In this document: positions 10,861-22,400 of the stretch, piece by piece | Numbering within the stretch: the first letter of the stretch is position 1 | Layout: each line of letters opens with the position of its first letter | Origin: Cornus controversa | Lineage: Eukaryota > Streptophyta > Magnoliopsida > Cornales > Cornaceae | Length of the DNA stretch: 64,000 nt | Assembly: GCA_026545225.1 (NCBI GenBank) | Contig: CM048853.1 | Location: forward strand, 19,365,255 to 19,429,254 | Direction of reading: 5' to 3' | Made by a program: the position numbers and the translations under genes | The notes under the pieces: model-generated | Told to the model about the DNA's origin: nothing | What the model saw: the letters and a program-made list of their open reading frames with translations, nothing else | Databases searched by the model: none

Positions 10861-12860
10861 AATGAAGACCCAATGAATCCAGGTGAGTGTAAAATCGAGT
10901 TGAGTGTAAACATCGCGGGCTAAAAATTCAGAAGTTTGAATATTTATTGAAGACCCAATAAATTGAGATGATTGTAAACTCGAGGTGAGTGTAGACCTTG
11001 CGAGCTTAAAATTCAGAAGTTTGAATTTTTATTAAAGACCCAAGGAATCGAGATGAGTGAAAACTCGAGGTGAGTGTAAACATCGAGAGCTAAAAATTCA
11101 GAAGTTTGAATTTTTATAGAACACCCAATAAATCGAGGTGCATGAAAGCGTCAAGGTTCAAATTCCCAGAAATTTGAATTTCGCTCAAAATCAATGGAGC
11201 GAGATACGTGAAAGCCTCGAGGGGAAAAAATTCAGAAAACCTAAAAACTCAAGGTGAGTGTAGATCTCGCGAGCTAAACATTCAGAAGTTTGAATTTTTA
11301 TTGAAGACTCAAGGAATCGAGATAAATGTAAACTCGAGGTGAGTGTAAACATCGAGAGCTAAAAATTCAGAAGTTTGAATTTTTATTGAACACCCAATGA
11401 ATCGAGGTGCATGAAAGCGTCGAGGTTCAAAAATTCAGAAATTTGAATTTCGCTGTAAACCAATGGAGTGAGGTACATGAAAACCTCGAGGGTTAAAAAA
11501 TTCAGAAGTTTGAGTTTTTATTAAAGACCCAATAAATCGGGATGATTGTAAACTCGAGGTGAGTGTAGACCTCGCGAGCTAAAAATTCAGAAGTTTGAAT
11601 ATTTATTGAAGACCGAACGAATTTAGGTGAGTGTAAACCTCGAGAGCTAAAAATTCAGAAGTTTGAATTTTTATTAAAGACCCAAGGAATCGAGATGAGT
11701 GAAAACTCAAGGTGAGTGTAAACATCGAGAGCTAAAAACTCAGAAGTTTGATTTTTATTGAACACCCAATGAATCGAGGTGCATGAAAGCGTCGAGGTTC
11801 AAAAATTCATAAATTTGAATTTCGCTGTAAACCAATGGAGCGAGGTACGTGAAAGCCTCGACGGTTAAAAAATTCAAAAGTTTGAGTTTTTATTGAAGAC
11901 CCAATAAATTGAGATGATTGTAAACTCGAGGTAAGTGTAGAACTCGCGAGCTAAAAATTCAGAAGTTTGAGTTTTTATTGAAGACCCAATAAATCGAGAT
12001 GATTGTAAACTCGAGGTGAGTGTAGACCTCGCGAGCTAAAAATTCAGAAGTTTGAATATTTATTGAAGACCCAAGGAATCGAGGTGAGTGTAAACTCGAG
12101 GTGAGTGTAAACGTCGAGAGCTAAAAATTCAGAAGTTTGAATTTTTATTGAACACCCAATGAATCGAGGTGAATGAAAGCGTCGAGGCTCAAATACTCAG
12201 AAATTTAAATTTCGTTGAAAACCAATGGAGCGAGGTACGTGAAAGCCTCGAGGGGTAAAAATTCAGAATACCTAAAAACTCGAAGTGAGTGTAGATCTCA
12301 TGAGCTAAAAATTCAGAAGTTTGAATTTTTATTAAACACTCAATGAATCGAGGTGCATGAAAGCGTCGAGGTTCAAAAATTCATAAATTTGAATTTCGTT
12401 GTAAACCAATGGAGCGAGGTACGTGAAAGCCTCGAGGGTTAAAAAATTCAGAAGTTTGAGTTTTTATTAAAGACCCAATAAATCGGGATGATTGTAAACT
12501 CGAGGTGAGTGTAGACCTCACGAGCTAAAAATTCAGAAGTTTGAATATTTATTGAAGACCTAATAAATCGAGATGATTGTAAACTCGAGGTGAGTGTAGA
12601 CCTCGCGAGCAAAAAATTCAGAAGTTTGAGTTTTTATTGAAGACCTAATAAATCGAGATGATTGTAAACTGGAGGTGAGTGTAGACCTCGCGAGCTAAAA
12701 ATTCAAAATTTTGAATTTTTATTGAAGACCCAATGAATCAAGATGAGTGTAGAACTCGAGGGCTAAAAATTCCGAAGTTTGAATTTTATTGAATACCGAA
12801 GGAATCGAGATGAGTGTAAACCTCGCGGGCTAAAAATTAAAGACCCAATGAATCGAGTGT
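10860..12860. repeat. ~84-bp tandem array with higher-order structure
   Basis: About 2 kb of diverged ~84-bp units, each with AACTCGAGGTGAGTGTA, CTCGCGAGCTAAAAATTCAG and AAGTTTGAATTTTTATTGAA. Variant units (CACCCAATGAATCGAGGTGC, AAACCAATGGAGCGAGGTAC) recur in a fixed order with the main unit, so the array has a higher-order period of a few hundred bases. It forms most of the interior of the non-autonomous LTR element. Confidence 0.85.
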
Positions 12861-13530
12861 GAGAGTCTATCTCCAATAGTCAATACATTATGACCTCGAG
12901 GAGTCGCTATGTCGAGGAGTACCGTGACCTCGAGGAGTCGCTATGCAAGCCAAGTGAATGATGCGAGAAAAGCGAGTGGGGGTGTATTGGCACGAGTGAG
13001 TGCGAGAGTTAGGCTAACCAATGTTTGCATGTTGGTCAATGTATTTTTCCAACAAGTCTCTCTCTCTATATATATATATATTTGTTGCACAGTATTTGTG
13101 TCAAGATAACTCTATGTAAAGTAAGATTGGAAAAGAGGAAGTCATTTCAACCACTGTTAACCATAAAGTGAAATATTTTGTAAGATTTTATAGCAGCAGT
13201 CACGTGATTAGATAAGAAAAAAAAAGACATATATGCATAATGTATACAACAGATATATGTAAAGTCGAGATGTGATGCTATAAAATCTTAGAATAATGAT
13301 AAAAAGAGATAAAGTAAAGATGTGATAGCTGTAGTAAGCTTGAAGTAAAAGATTTTATTTGAAACAAAATATGGATTTTCTGGTCATGAGTAAAAAAATC
13401 TTATGTTGAACTAATAGTGCATCAGGATAAAGAAAATGCATAAAAGTACTAAGTGTAAGTTAGAATGAGATCACCAGTATGAAGCTCTGAATTCATACAA
13501 AGGACATCTCCCATGAATTATACGAGAATA

Positions 13531-13550
13531 CCTCCCCAGTGGAGTCGCCA
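13531..13550 (-). other. Primer binding site, tRNA-Arg type
   Basis: TGGCGACTCCACTGGGGAGG on the minus strand, three bases from the LTR edge at 13554. It is complementary to the 3' end of a plant arginine tRNA (...CCCAGTGGAGTCGCCA). It fixes the element's orientation as minus. Confidence 0.8.
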
Positions 13551-13553
13551 AAA

Positions 13554-14291
13554 TGTAGGGGTTCTTTATTGATAACAGTAAAATATATAAATGGTGAGGC
13601 ATCACTCGCAACATGACAAAGATCCGAGGTGGACTGAGAGAGGTGGAAGCCCAGGCAAACTTGAGAGAGAGAGGGAGAAAGATGGCAGTGCTCATGTAAA
13701 CCATTGACTCCTTGATGAAGGGTGAGAAAGTGTAAGTGTGAGAGAGCATAAGAGCTCTTCTCCTTTTGGTCGTCTAGAGAACAGAGAGTTCAATATGTCT
13801 AAAATCAACCTCCCTCTTGGCTTTGGGCAATGTCCTTTTATAGGCCAAGAGTGAGATGGTGATGTCATCTCATGACATCACATAAATTGTGGGTTTATTA
13901 ACACAATAATTAAAAGAGATAAATTTCTCTAATAATTATAAAGCAGTGTTAATTAAAATGAAGACAAGTTATACGGGAGTCAAAATGGTGTTTCTCTCTC
14001 AACAAGTCCGATCGAGGGTCGACTCGACGAACCTTGGACTTCAGCCACCAAACCAAGTACCTCCTCAGATCCCAGGTATTCCTGAGTCCTGCTCCCAACT
14101 CAGGTCTTCAATTTGATGACGTCGTATATGCCACGTAATTTGTACATTGACAATTTGACCAAGCTAAGTGGGTCGTTGTTGATGATGTGATGTTGCCATA
14201 TAACTTGCATGTTGACTATTTGACCCAAATAAGTGGGCCATTGTTGATGATGTGGCATTACTATGTCAACTGAGATATATGACTACCTACA
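13554..14291 (-). repeat. LTR of the non-autonomous element (right copy)
   Basis: 5' LTR in element orientation, 738 bp. It aligns end to end with 9117-9917 apart from one missing 64-bp internal unit and scattered substitutions. Confidence 0.85.
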
Positions 14292-14501
14292 AAGACCAGC
14301 AAAGTTTATTGCATGAATATGCCCAATTGATGTTGAAAACAAACCAAGAACCGTGTTCCGGAGTGAACTTTGTATTTGGTCCTTGTTTGATGCTATATCC
14401 ATACATGTCTTGGAGAGACAACAATATACCTTGTCCATCGTCTGAAATGTTATGAATTTTTATTATGAATGACGTGACGTGTGATAATACTATTTAAAAT
14501 T

Positions 14502-14712
14502 GAGCAATACTACACGTCTCGAATAAATATCACGAATTTTAACTCGAATCTATGTGACAGGTGATGTAGTCCATTATTTTAGGAGCTAAAATTAAATGGG
14601 AAGTTATTATTGGTAGGATTCCCCCATACACGGAATCCCTACGGTATTATCACCTACTACATAGATTCGAGTTAAAATTCGTGAAATAAAATTATGACGT
14701 TTAGCATTTCTC
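14502..14712. mobile_element. MITE with ~70-bp inverted ends (Mutator-like)
   Basis: The left end GAGCAATACTACACGTC and the reverse complement of the right end GAGAAATGCTAAACGTC start long inverted repeats. The arms include an almost perfect match around CACGAATTTTAACTCGAATC (about 14532-14566 against 14647-14683). Long inverted ends and the GAGAAATGCTA-type terminus fit a Mutator-like miniature element. The target duplication is not clear. Confidence 0.65.
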
Positions 14713-16173
14713 TTTAAAATTTGTGTATGAAAAAAATTCATGAATACTAACTCACCATTTAATTTTATCTCGTAAAATAATAGAAAATAATAAATGAATA
14801 CTAATTCACCATTTAATTTTATCTCCTAAAATAATAGAAAATAATAATAATAAATAGAGATTTATTGTTAGTAGAATTTTTATAAATATAGAATTATTAG
14901 CTGTCACATCATTCATGATAAAATATTATGAAATAATTTCATGATGTGTAGCATTGCTCCTTCATCATCAACCATCATGCGCTATTTTTCCGGGGTGTTG
15001 GGTAGCCTTTTTTAATCGCTACAGCGGGTCAATTGTGACTAGTTTCACTAGCAACCGGACCAGCAGTGATGCCGCTATTGGCAGCGGCCAGCGGCAGTAG
15101 TGGTCCGGTGGTGGTGGATTAAGCTTCTTGAGTTTCCTTCATCTTCCCTTCGTGAGTGTAGAGGCATCAGTCGGTGCTGGTAGAGGGTCAATCGTTGCTG
15201 GTAGAGTCAATTTTCTGTTGCCGCCACTGGCACGTGGTCCCACCTTGGAGGACTATTTTGGTGATATTGGTTGGTAGTTTTGTGATGACTAACAAACCAG
15301 ATGACATCCAAACACAGAAAATCAATCGATTTTCAGATACGAAGTCAACATGATAGAAAAAATTTTACGATTTGATTTGGCTCTAATTCATGCAAAATAG
15401 TCAGCTGAAGACTCCGATGTTCAAGTCAAAATTGGTCTTATTAAACAAGAATAATAAATACTCCATTAATTCTTCTACCCCATCTCATCAGCCAACCCTC
15501 TCTATTTTATCGTTGACGTGACTGTTCAACTGTCTTATTAGTTTTTTTTATCACATCTCACTTTGAATATTAATTGATTATTAAATTGAGTTGATTATTT
15601 TATCTGTCCGGTAGAACTTTGAATTTGAGTTGATTCTTTTAATTTCAATCGCTTGCCATATTTTATAAATATGTGAGGATTACATCAATGTAGATTTTCA
15701 AATTTAATAATTTTCTTATGAAATACAATGGCCAAATATATGGGATTTGGATATTTATAGCATATTAAATGTGAAATGACTAAAATATTCTTATGCCACT
15801 TAACGTATCGTCTAGACTATGTTTTCTATTCTAAAAAGCGACTATGATTGCGAAAATCATTACAAATCTCTTCTAAACTCTTAATTGGTCTAAAAGTAAA
15901 AATAAATATTTCTCAAAAATATTTCAATTCCCCAGACCCATCTGACCCGTATCTTGGACTTTGTCAACTCGAAAATCTCAAAATGAGTCAAATGACTCAG
16001 AAACTTCTCGTGACCTAATAATTAATCACCACATATATAATTCACATATATAACAGTGTCGTATCTATTTAAAATCATTTTTAAGATAATAAATAGAAAT
16101 AAAAAAAGGGTAAAAAATAATGCAGCCTCTATAGAGATAAACAACAAACACTCCAACTTGTTAGAAAACCTTA
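14713..16173. other. Intergenic, MITE remnant and GC-rich patch
   Basis: No gene recognised. 14713-14959 ends in GTGTAGCATTGCTC, an inverted copy of the neighbouring MITE's terminus, and contains a ~46-bp tandem duplication (14747-14838); it is a remnant of a related element. 15000-15250 is a locally GC-rich patch with CAGCGGC-type simple repeats. The rest is AT-rich. Confidence 0.4.
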
Positions 16174-16816
16174 GGGTTAGTTTGGTACGAAAGAATGAAA
16201 TAAAGTGAGAATGGAATACAGTCAGGAATGGAATGAGAATGAAAATATAATGGAATGATCTTTCTCATTCTATTGTTTGGCTACAAATAGAGAATGGTGT
16301 AGGAATAAAATTGTATTACCTTCCAACATGTTATATTTTTCTATATAAAATAGAATCACTTTTAAAAATAGGACATTTGGCCAATTTAATTTAATTACCA
16401 TGTGAACAAAAAATTAATTACCCATTTAGTTAAAACTATATAAATCAAGATATAATCCGTCTTTTTCTTCTAGTCAAGATTAATATAATCTTTTATGCGA
16501 AAAAAAAAATATTTTATTAAAAACTGAAAGTGATAAAAAAAAGGATATATATATATATATATATATATATTCTAGAGTGAGTTGTAAAAGAGAGATGCAT
16601 TAATAAAGAGAGAGAAGTTGATTTTAATAATAAGTGGGAATGGAATGGTCATTCCATGACTCAAGAAGTAGAATAGTTTTGATAGAATGAGCATTTCAAG
16701 GTAATGACTTGGAATGACCATTCCATTTTTAATGTAGCACAACAAACTAGAGAAAGAGAATCAAAGGTGGAATGATCATTCCATTCTACCTCCATTTCTG
16801 CATACCAAACTAGCCC
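16174..16816. mobile_element. Tourist-like MITE (PIF/Harbinger type)
   Basis: The left end GGGTTAGTTTGGTA and the right end TACCAAACTAGCCC are imperfect inverted repeats, bounded by the 3-bp direct repeat TTA (16171-16173 and 16817-16819), the signature target site of PIF/Harbinger elements. The interior has repeated GGAATGATCATTCCA-type palindromes near both ends and an AT microsatellite at 16544-16570. There is no transposase, so it is non-autonomous. A relative of one end appears near 49660-49770. Confidence 0.75.
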
Positions 16817-16819
16817 TTA

Positions 16820-19425
16820 GAGTCTCGGGGGAAGGTCGTGGAGGCGCATAGGATACATTGTGTTTAACTTGCTATGATATTTGTTATTTCTTGAATTTCT
16901 TATATATGATAAATTGTTTGATTTCTTCATTATATGAATTGCTATAATTGGAGGCAGATTGAACCTAAAAATGAAGTTTGGATTACAAGTTAATTGAAAT
17001 GTTATCATTTACTTGGGTATAGTCTGAGGACTAATATCAATTGTTGAGTTCATTTTTCGAAACTGCTAAAGTAATTCTTTTCCTGCAATTATTAAAGAAT
17101 GTTTGTTTTCTGCATTTTTTTTTAGAGAAAAATTATTATTTTTGTCAATAAAAACTAGAAACCTTTGAGCTCACCTTTTAAATAAAACCTTTTCAAGTCG
17201 AAGTTCAATTCTTCTCTTTGCGATCCTCATCATCTTTGTCACCATTAATAATCTGTAGTGTGGGAGTACTTTCGTCAAGTTTAGGGTTCCAATGAGTGGA
17301 TCAACTGCTTGGGGTTATTATAATTATGTTTCGAAGTGAATATACTTCCTTGTTGATTGAGAATGCATTTTTGGACATCGTTCTCTCTTCATCTCACAAT
17401 TATCTACTGGTCACCATTGTCATTGGTATTCAATAGAGAGAGTGGAACAATAGACCAGGAGAAGAGAAGTGTCTTTGAGATAATTAGGGACGAGGGTATT
17501 TTAGTACGTGTCATAATATAGGGGTATTATTGTAATTTAATATATAAGGAGGGAGACTCATTCTCTAATCCTCTCTTGCACGAAAAGATCTACAATACGG
17601 TCTAGGACTACAACTCGGACGGGTTAGAGGTACAACTCAGGCTTAACTTACTTATAAAATATTCAACCCTAAACTTACTTTTCATCCTAACTACTCAACC
17701 CTAATCCAACCCATCTTTAAATTTTTAAACTCGAGTTTGTAATTAGGGTTGAGATTTCGGGTTAGAAAATCGGGTTAATTTGGGTTATCTATATCACCAA
17801 TCTCCATGTCAAAAATTTAAAGTGATCTTTAATAAGTTTCACATTAGATTACTCTTAAACACACAAAAAATTAAGAACTTAATGCTAATTTCTAAAAAAT
17901 TACAAACAAAGTTTTAAGAAAATAATTATCCAAAGTATTAACATACAATAAATTAAGATTTAAATAAAAGAAGTTAAAAAGAAAAAGGTTATCATAATTT
18001 GAATATTATATATAATATATTTAAAATAAAAAAATATGTATAAAAATAATATTACAATTCGAATTCGGGTTGAACTCGGGCTATTGGTACCTCAACCCTA
18101 GTCCAACCCTAATTAAATTTGGGTTGGAACTTTTCAACCCGAACTCAATCCTAATTGTAAAAATAGTTCTCCAATCTCGTAAAAAATTGAACTGAGCTCA
18201 GATTGAATTCGGTTACCACCCATGTTGCACCCCTAATACAGTCAGTGTAAAATTTACATCACATGAATCTGGATTTTACATTTATAACAATTTTATTGCA
18301 GGTGTATAACACATAAAAGTACAAATTCACTCAATACATTTACACAAAATGTATTGTAGATGTACTTATCCCGCACCGGTACAAGTTCTGACTACCATGA
18401 AGAGCCGGACAAATTGCCGTCCGCACTCACAGATTTTCTTTTTCAGACTTGCAATTAAAGTGCGTCTACAATTACACTTACCTTTTATAGGGAAAAAAAA
18501 AGGTGTGTCTACGATTTGATTGGGACCACAGACACACACAAAGCACAAGAGACAGACTTAAAATTGATGAACTTTCCTTGCCAAAGTAAAAAATAAAAAT
18601 TGACAATATATCCTAGAAACAAACAAAGCACAGGCAGACGAAACACAGCGTTTTCCCATGAGTCGGTCTTTGAAGTCCAAAGACACATTCCAGATTGTAT
18701 GTCAATATTCTCAATATATATATGGACAGAACACACACTCTGAATGTTTAATACACACATTTATATATAGAGAGAGAGAGAGCACACTTGTGCACGTAAA
18801 TCTTTCTTTCCTTTCAGCTTGGAAACTCCGAACTTCATTGTAATTGAAGACAGTCAAAGATACATTAAAAAGCATAATATTTTACATTTTCATGTCTATT
18901 TGTACATCCATAATTTTTTTGTAATGTTTCCAGAAATATATATATATATATAGATATATCATTTATTAGAAATTTAGAATATAGGGTAGGCACTAGACAG
19001 TTGACTTTCTCGAAGAAAACCATATGTGGGTTTTTCGGTCATCTATTTGCTCGATTCTCAAGTTTGTATTACAGACATCATAATAAATAGGGTCTGGTGG
19101 TTGATTTTATACCAAGGTTTGGTAGATTCTTGGACTCTTTTTGTGATTTTAGCACATTGGTCTTTCTGGGCAGTTAATATCCTTTTTGTGGCGATTTCAT
19201 TCATATATTAATGTTCTTCACCATGACAAAGAAGATGATAGTTTCCCATGGAATGTGAGTGATGAATGTTTTTTGTGTTTTCAATTCTTGAATTTTTTTT
19301 GTTGTTCCTTTTCGGTTTGTAGGTTTATCTGATTGGTTCCAATCAAATTTTGCTGTATATTTCAGTATATGAGGATTAGAAGCCTTTAGATCAGAACCAT
19401 TTCTGAAGAAATTGTGATTCTGAAG
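16820..19425. other. Intergenic and upstream region of the phosphatase gene
   Basis: AT-rich, with no other gene seen. 17600-18235 contains many GGGTTG / CAACCC motifs on both strands and a GGGGTGCAACATGGGTGG-type end (minus strand, near 18220-18235), perhaps a degraded DNA transposon. 18935-18955 is a TATA-rich tract and 19000-19007 a TTGACTTT motif containing a W-box core. Either could belong to the promoter of the phosphatase gene, but no transcription start can be read from sequence alone. Confidence 0.35.
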
Positions 19426-22400
19426 ATGACTCCAAGAAGTGAAGAAATGAAGAAGGTAATTGTATTTCAAGTTTCAAACCTTTTGGGCCTGTTTGATTGA
19501 TTATATGAAGACAATTTTTAGTAATTCTAGGAACAGAAAACAGTCTTGAGAAAACTATCCACCAAATTGAATTTGGGAACTGTTACGGAACCGACCCATT
19601 TACTTTGTTTAAAGCTATGTTTGGGAGCACCGAATCATGGTCTTGGAATTCAACTATGTTATACTCGGTAACATGGAATTGGTGCCTTGGAATGTGAAAT
19701 GGAATTGAACTATGTTATATTCGGGATAAGAAATGATTAATCTTTCTCCTGTTACATTACATGAATCTACTTTTCATTTCATCGGAGAAAGCCATCTTTT
19801 TTCTTAACAATGTCTTGTCATTTGATCCAATAGCGTTCCGTTTATAGATACCTGATAACTCTTGGATAGAGTATTAGAACAGAAAGATCCATTAGATAAC
19901 ACATTGAACAATTCCAGTTCCAAGGCGCCGATTTGGGTGCTCCCAAATGCAAGGATGTTTGTTTTCTCTGTTAGAATTTTCTCTTTTATAAATTTCTGGC
20001 CTGACGTCGATATATGAAATTTTTAAGAGAGGAAATTGAAATTTAGGCATTTTATTTTTCTTTCATTGTCTCTTATAACCTAACAGAGCCTGAAGAATAA
20101 AATGGCTGGGGCCAATTATTTGTTGGTCTTTCCATGTTGTGAAAATGAGTGGTTGTCATATTCCCAAAAAAAAAAGGAAAAAGAAAAGAAATGAGTGGTT
20201 GTGTTTGTCACATTGTGTTCATTTCTATTGCCTCTGATTGCAGTCATTCATTACAAAGATTTTTGCCACAAGTCAGAGTAAAGGAATGAAAAACATGAAG
20301 GACTCATTTGATTCCTCTGGTGAGTACTACACATCCTCTGCTTTAAATGAACAGATCTTTGTCACCTTTTTATGAGAAAAATGTGCAGACTTTACATTGA
20401 ATTGAGCACCTCTCTCTCTCTCTCTCTCTAAGGTGTGAACTGAACTTGTAAAAGGAGATGCCAACAGATATTTTTGCAATTGTTACTTTAAGGTGTAGAA
20501 TATTAAAAACCCATATGGGGAACATGGCAAGTTGGACTAGAATTTAGAATATATTAGCGTTTCAACTTTCAACTTTTTATCCATTATTAGAAAGGAAGCA
20601 AGAGTGGTATATGATTTCTCTGCCGTTCTGATTCAATATAGATAATTTATTAGCTATATTCGCCTTTTCTTGTACCATATCTTTTTCACTTCAATAAATT
20701 CTTATTTTTCACTGACAATAGTGGTTTGAATAGCTTTGAGAAGATTTCTCAGGAAAGGTTTCCAAGTTCAATAGCTTTAAATTTTCAGAAACCTTCTACA
20801 AATCTGCTGACTTTTATATGCTTTTCTGTCTTCCTTCTAAAGGGGTTCCTCCTTTTTGTTTACAGAAGAACAGCCCCTTTCAGGGATTGATAGTCCACTT
20901 TTTAGTGGCCTAGGACATCCAATGTCAAATGTTCAAGATGTTCAGTCCTTTCGGTACAAGGCAGAGAAATATTATGTTTTTAGTTTCTTTCTTTTCCTCT
21001 ATTTTACTACAGTCATTCTTATGTCCTTTTACTTCTTTTTTACTTTCTTTTTTAGTGTTTTTGTAGCGACATGGAATGTAGGAGGGAAATCCCCTCTGAG
21101 TGGCCATGATCTTGATGATTTTCTTCAGGTCCGAGATCAGTCGGATATATACATTTTGGGGTATGCTCTCTCTTTCTGTGCGTGTCTATTTTGCAGGAAA
21201 TACAGAAACAACCAATTCCCTTCAAAAGAAAAAAATCCGGAATTCAGATCACTGTTGTTGTTGTTCTTATTAGTTTTACTACTTTTATCTCTTTAAATGA
21301 CACGAAGTGTAGAAGACATTCACAGTTTCCAATTATTTTCATGTAGCTTACCTAATATGGTGAGCACTAACCATGGAATATCAAGGTGTCCAACATGGTG
21401 ATCTCAAAACAAATGAACTGTAATTCAGGTGTTGATGCGTGAAATTCTGTCCGGCTTTTATATTGTATTGTGCATTCAACATAGAATAGAAGTATCCTCG
21501 TTACGTAGAGAATATTTGTTTTTAAGATGTTTGTCATTATAATCTTAGATTTCAGTACTTTCTATTGTATTAGCTTCATACTATGTTCATCTTTTCGCAT
21601 ACTGATTTTCAATTGCATCAATTTTTGTTCTTTGTAATTACCAGCTTTCAGGAAATAGTCCCTTTGAATGCTGGGAATGTGTTAGTTATAGAAGATAATG
21701 GGCCGGCAGCAAAATGGCTCTCTTTTATTAGTCAGTCTTTGAATAAATTTACCAATGGTCGGACAAACAGCAAAACGTTTTCCACTTTTGGCACCAAGCC
21801 CTCAGTTCTGGGAAGTCTAAAGCCCGCCTCCCTCAAATCAGTAAGTAAAACATTCAGGGGGGAGAGTGCAAGGAAGCTTAAGAGTTGCAACTGCAGTCCA
21901 GACTTGGAAAGGAAGTATAGCAAGGATTCGTGGTTTAAATGCCAAGAGTCAAAGAATACTAAAGATGACTCCTCGTCGGAAGAGGATGATGGACCAAGTA
22001 GTTCCATTATCTCTGAAATCACCACTCACTCTAGTACTGACCAGATGAGTTATAGGCTTGTAGTGAGTAAGCAGATGGTGGGAATCTTTGTTACTGTTTG
22101 GGTTAGGAAGGAACTCATCCCACACATAAGCCACTTGAGAACTTCTTACACCAGTCGTGGGATCATGGGTTGCCTTGGAAACAAGGCAAGATTTTAGAAG
22201 AGATTTAAAAATATACATACATATTGAAGATAAAATATGGGTAACATCTTTAATTATTGTGATGCTTTGCTTGTTTGTTGCAGGGGTGTATCTCTGTGAG
22301 TATGTCTTTGCACCAAACAAGCTTTTGTTTTGTGTGCAGTCACTTGGCGTCCGGAGAGAAAGAAGGGGATGAGCTTAGAAGAAATTCCGATGTTATAGAG

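Larger units (their letters stand above)
9117..14291 (-). mobile_element. Non-autonomous LTR retrotransposon (LARD-like)
   Basis: Flanked by direct repeats 9117-9917 (801 bp) and 13554-14291 (738 bp), both TGTAGGG...CTACCTACA. Next to the right repeat, 13531-13550 reads on the minus strand TGGCGACTCCACTGGGGAGG, matching the 3' end of plant tRNA-Arg. This is the primer type used by Ogre/Tat gypsy elements. Next to the left repeat is a purine-rich tract (GCAGGGGGACTAA on the minus strand, 9918-9930). Flanking bases GAGAC and AAGAC are a near-match target duplication. No gag or pol similarity exists inside; the 3.6-kb interior is almost entirely tandem repeats. By eye the LTRs differ at about 4% of sites, implying an insertion on the order of one to a few million years old. 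It must have relied on enzymes of an autonomous relative. Confidence 0.85.

Noticed and set aside
12909-13109. Short open frame downstream of the 84-bp array
   Set aside because: It lies in non-coding sequence of the LARD-like element, with low-complexity ends and no similarity recognised.
17600-18235. GGGTT/AACCC-rich stretch as interstitial telomere repeats
   Set aside because: The motifs are GGGTTGG/CAACCCTAA-like and irregular on both strands, without consecutive TTTAGGG units. A degraded transposon is more likely.
20856-21296. 146-aa continuous frame across exons 3-4 as a stand-alone gene
   Set aside because: It is the phosphatase exons plus an in-frame intron; the conserved junction is restored by splicing. 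It is kept only as an intron-retention observation.
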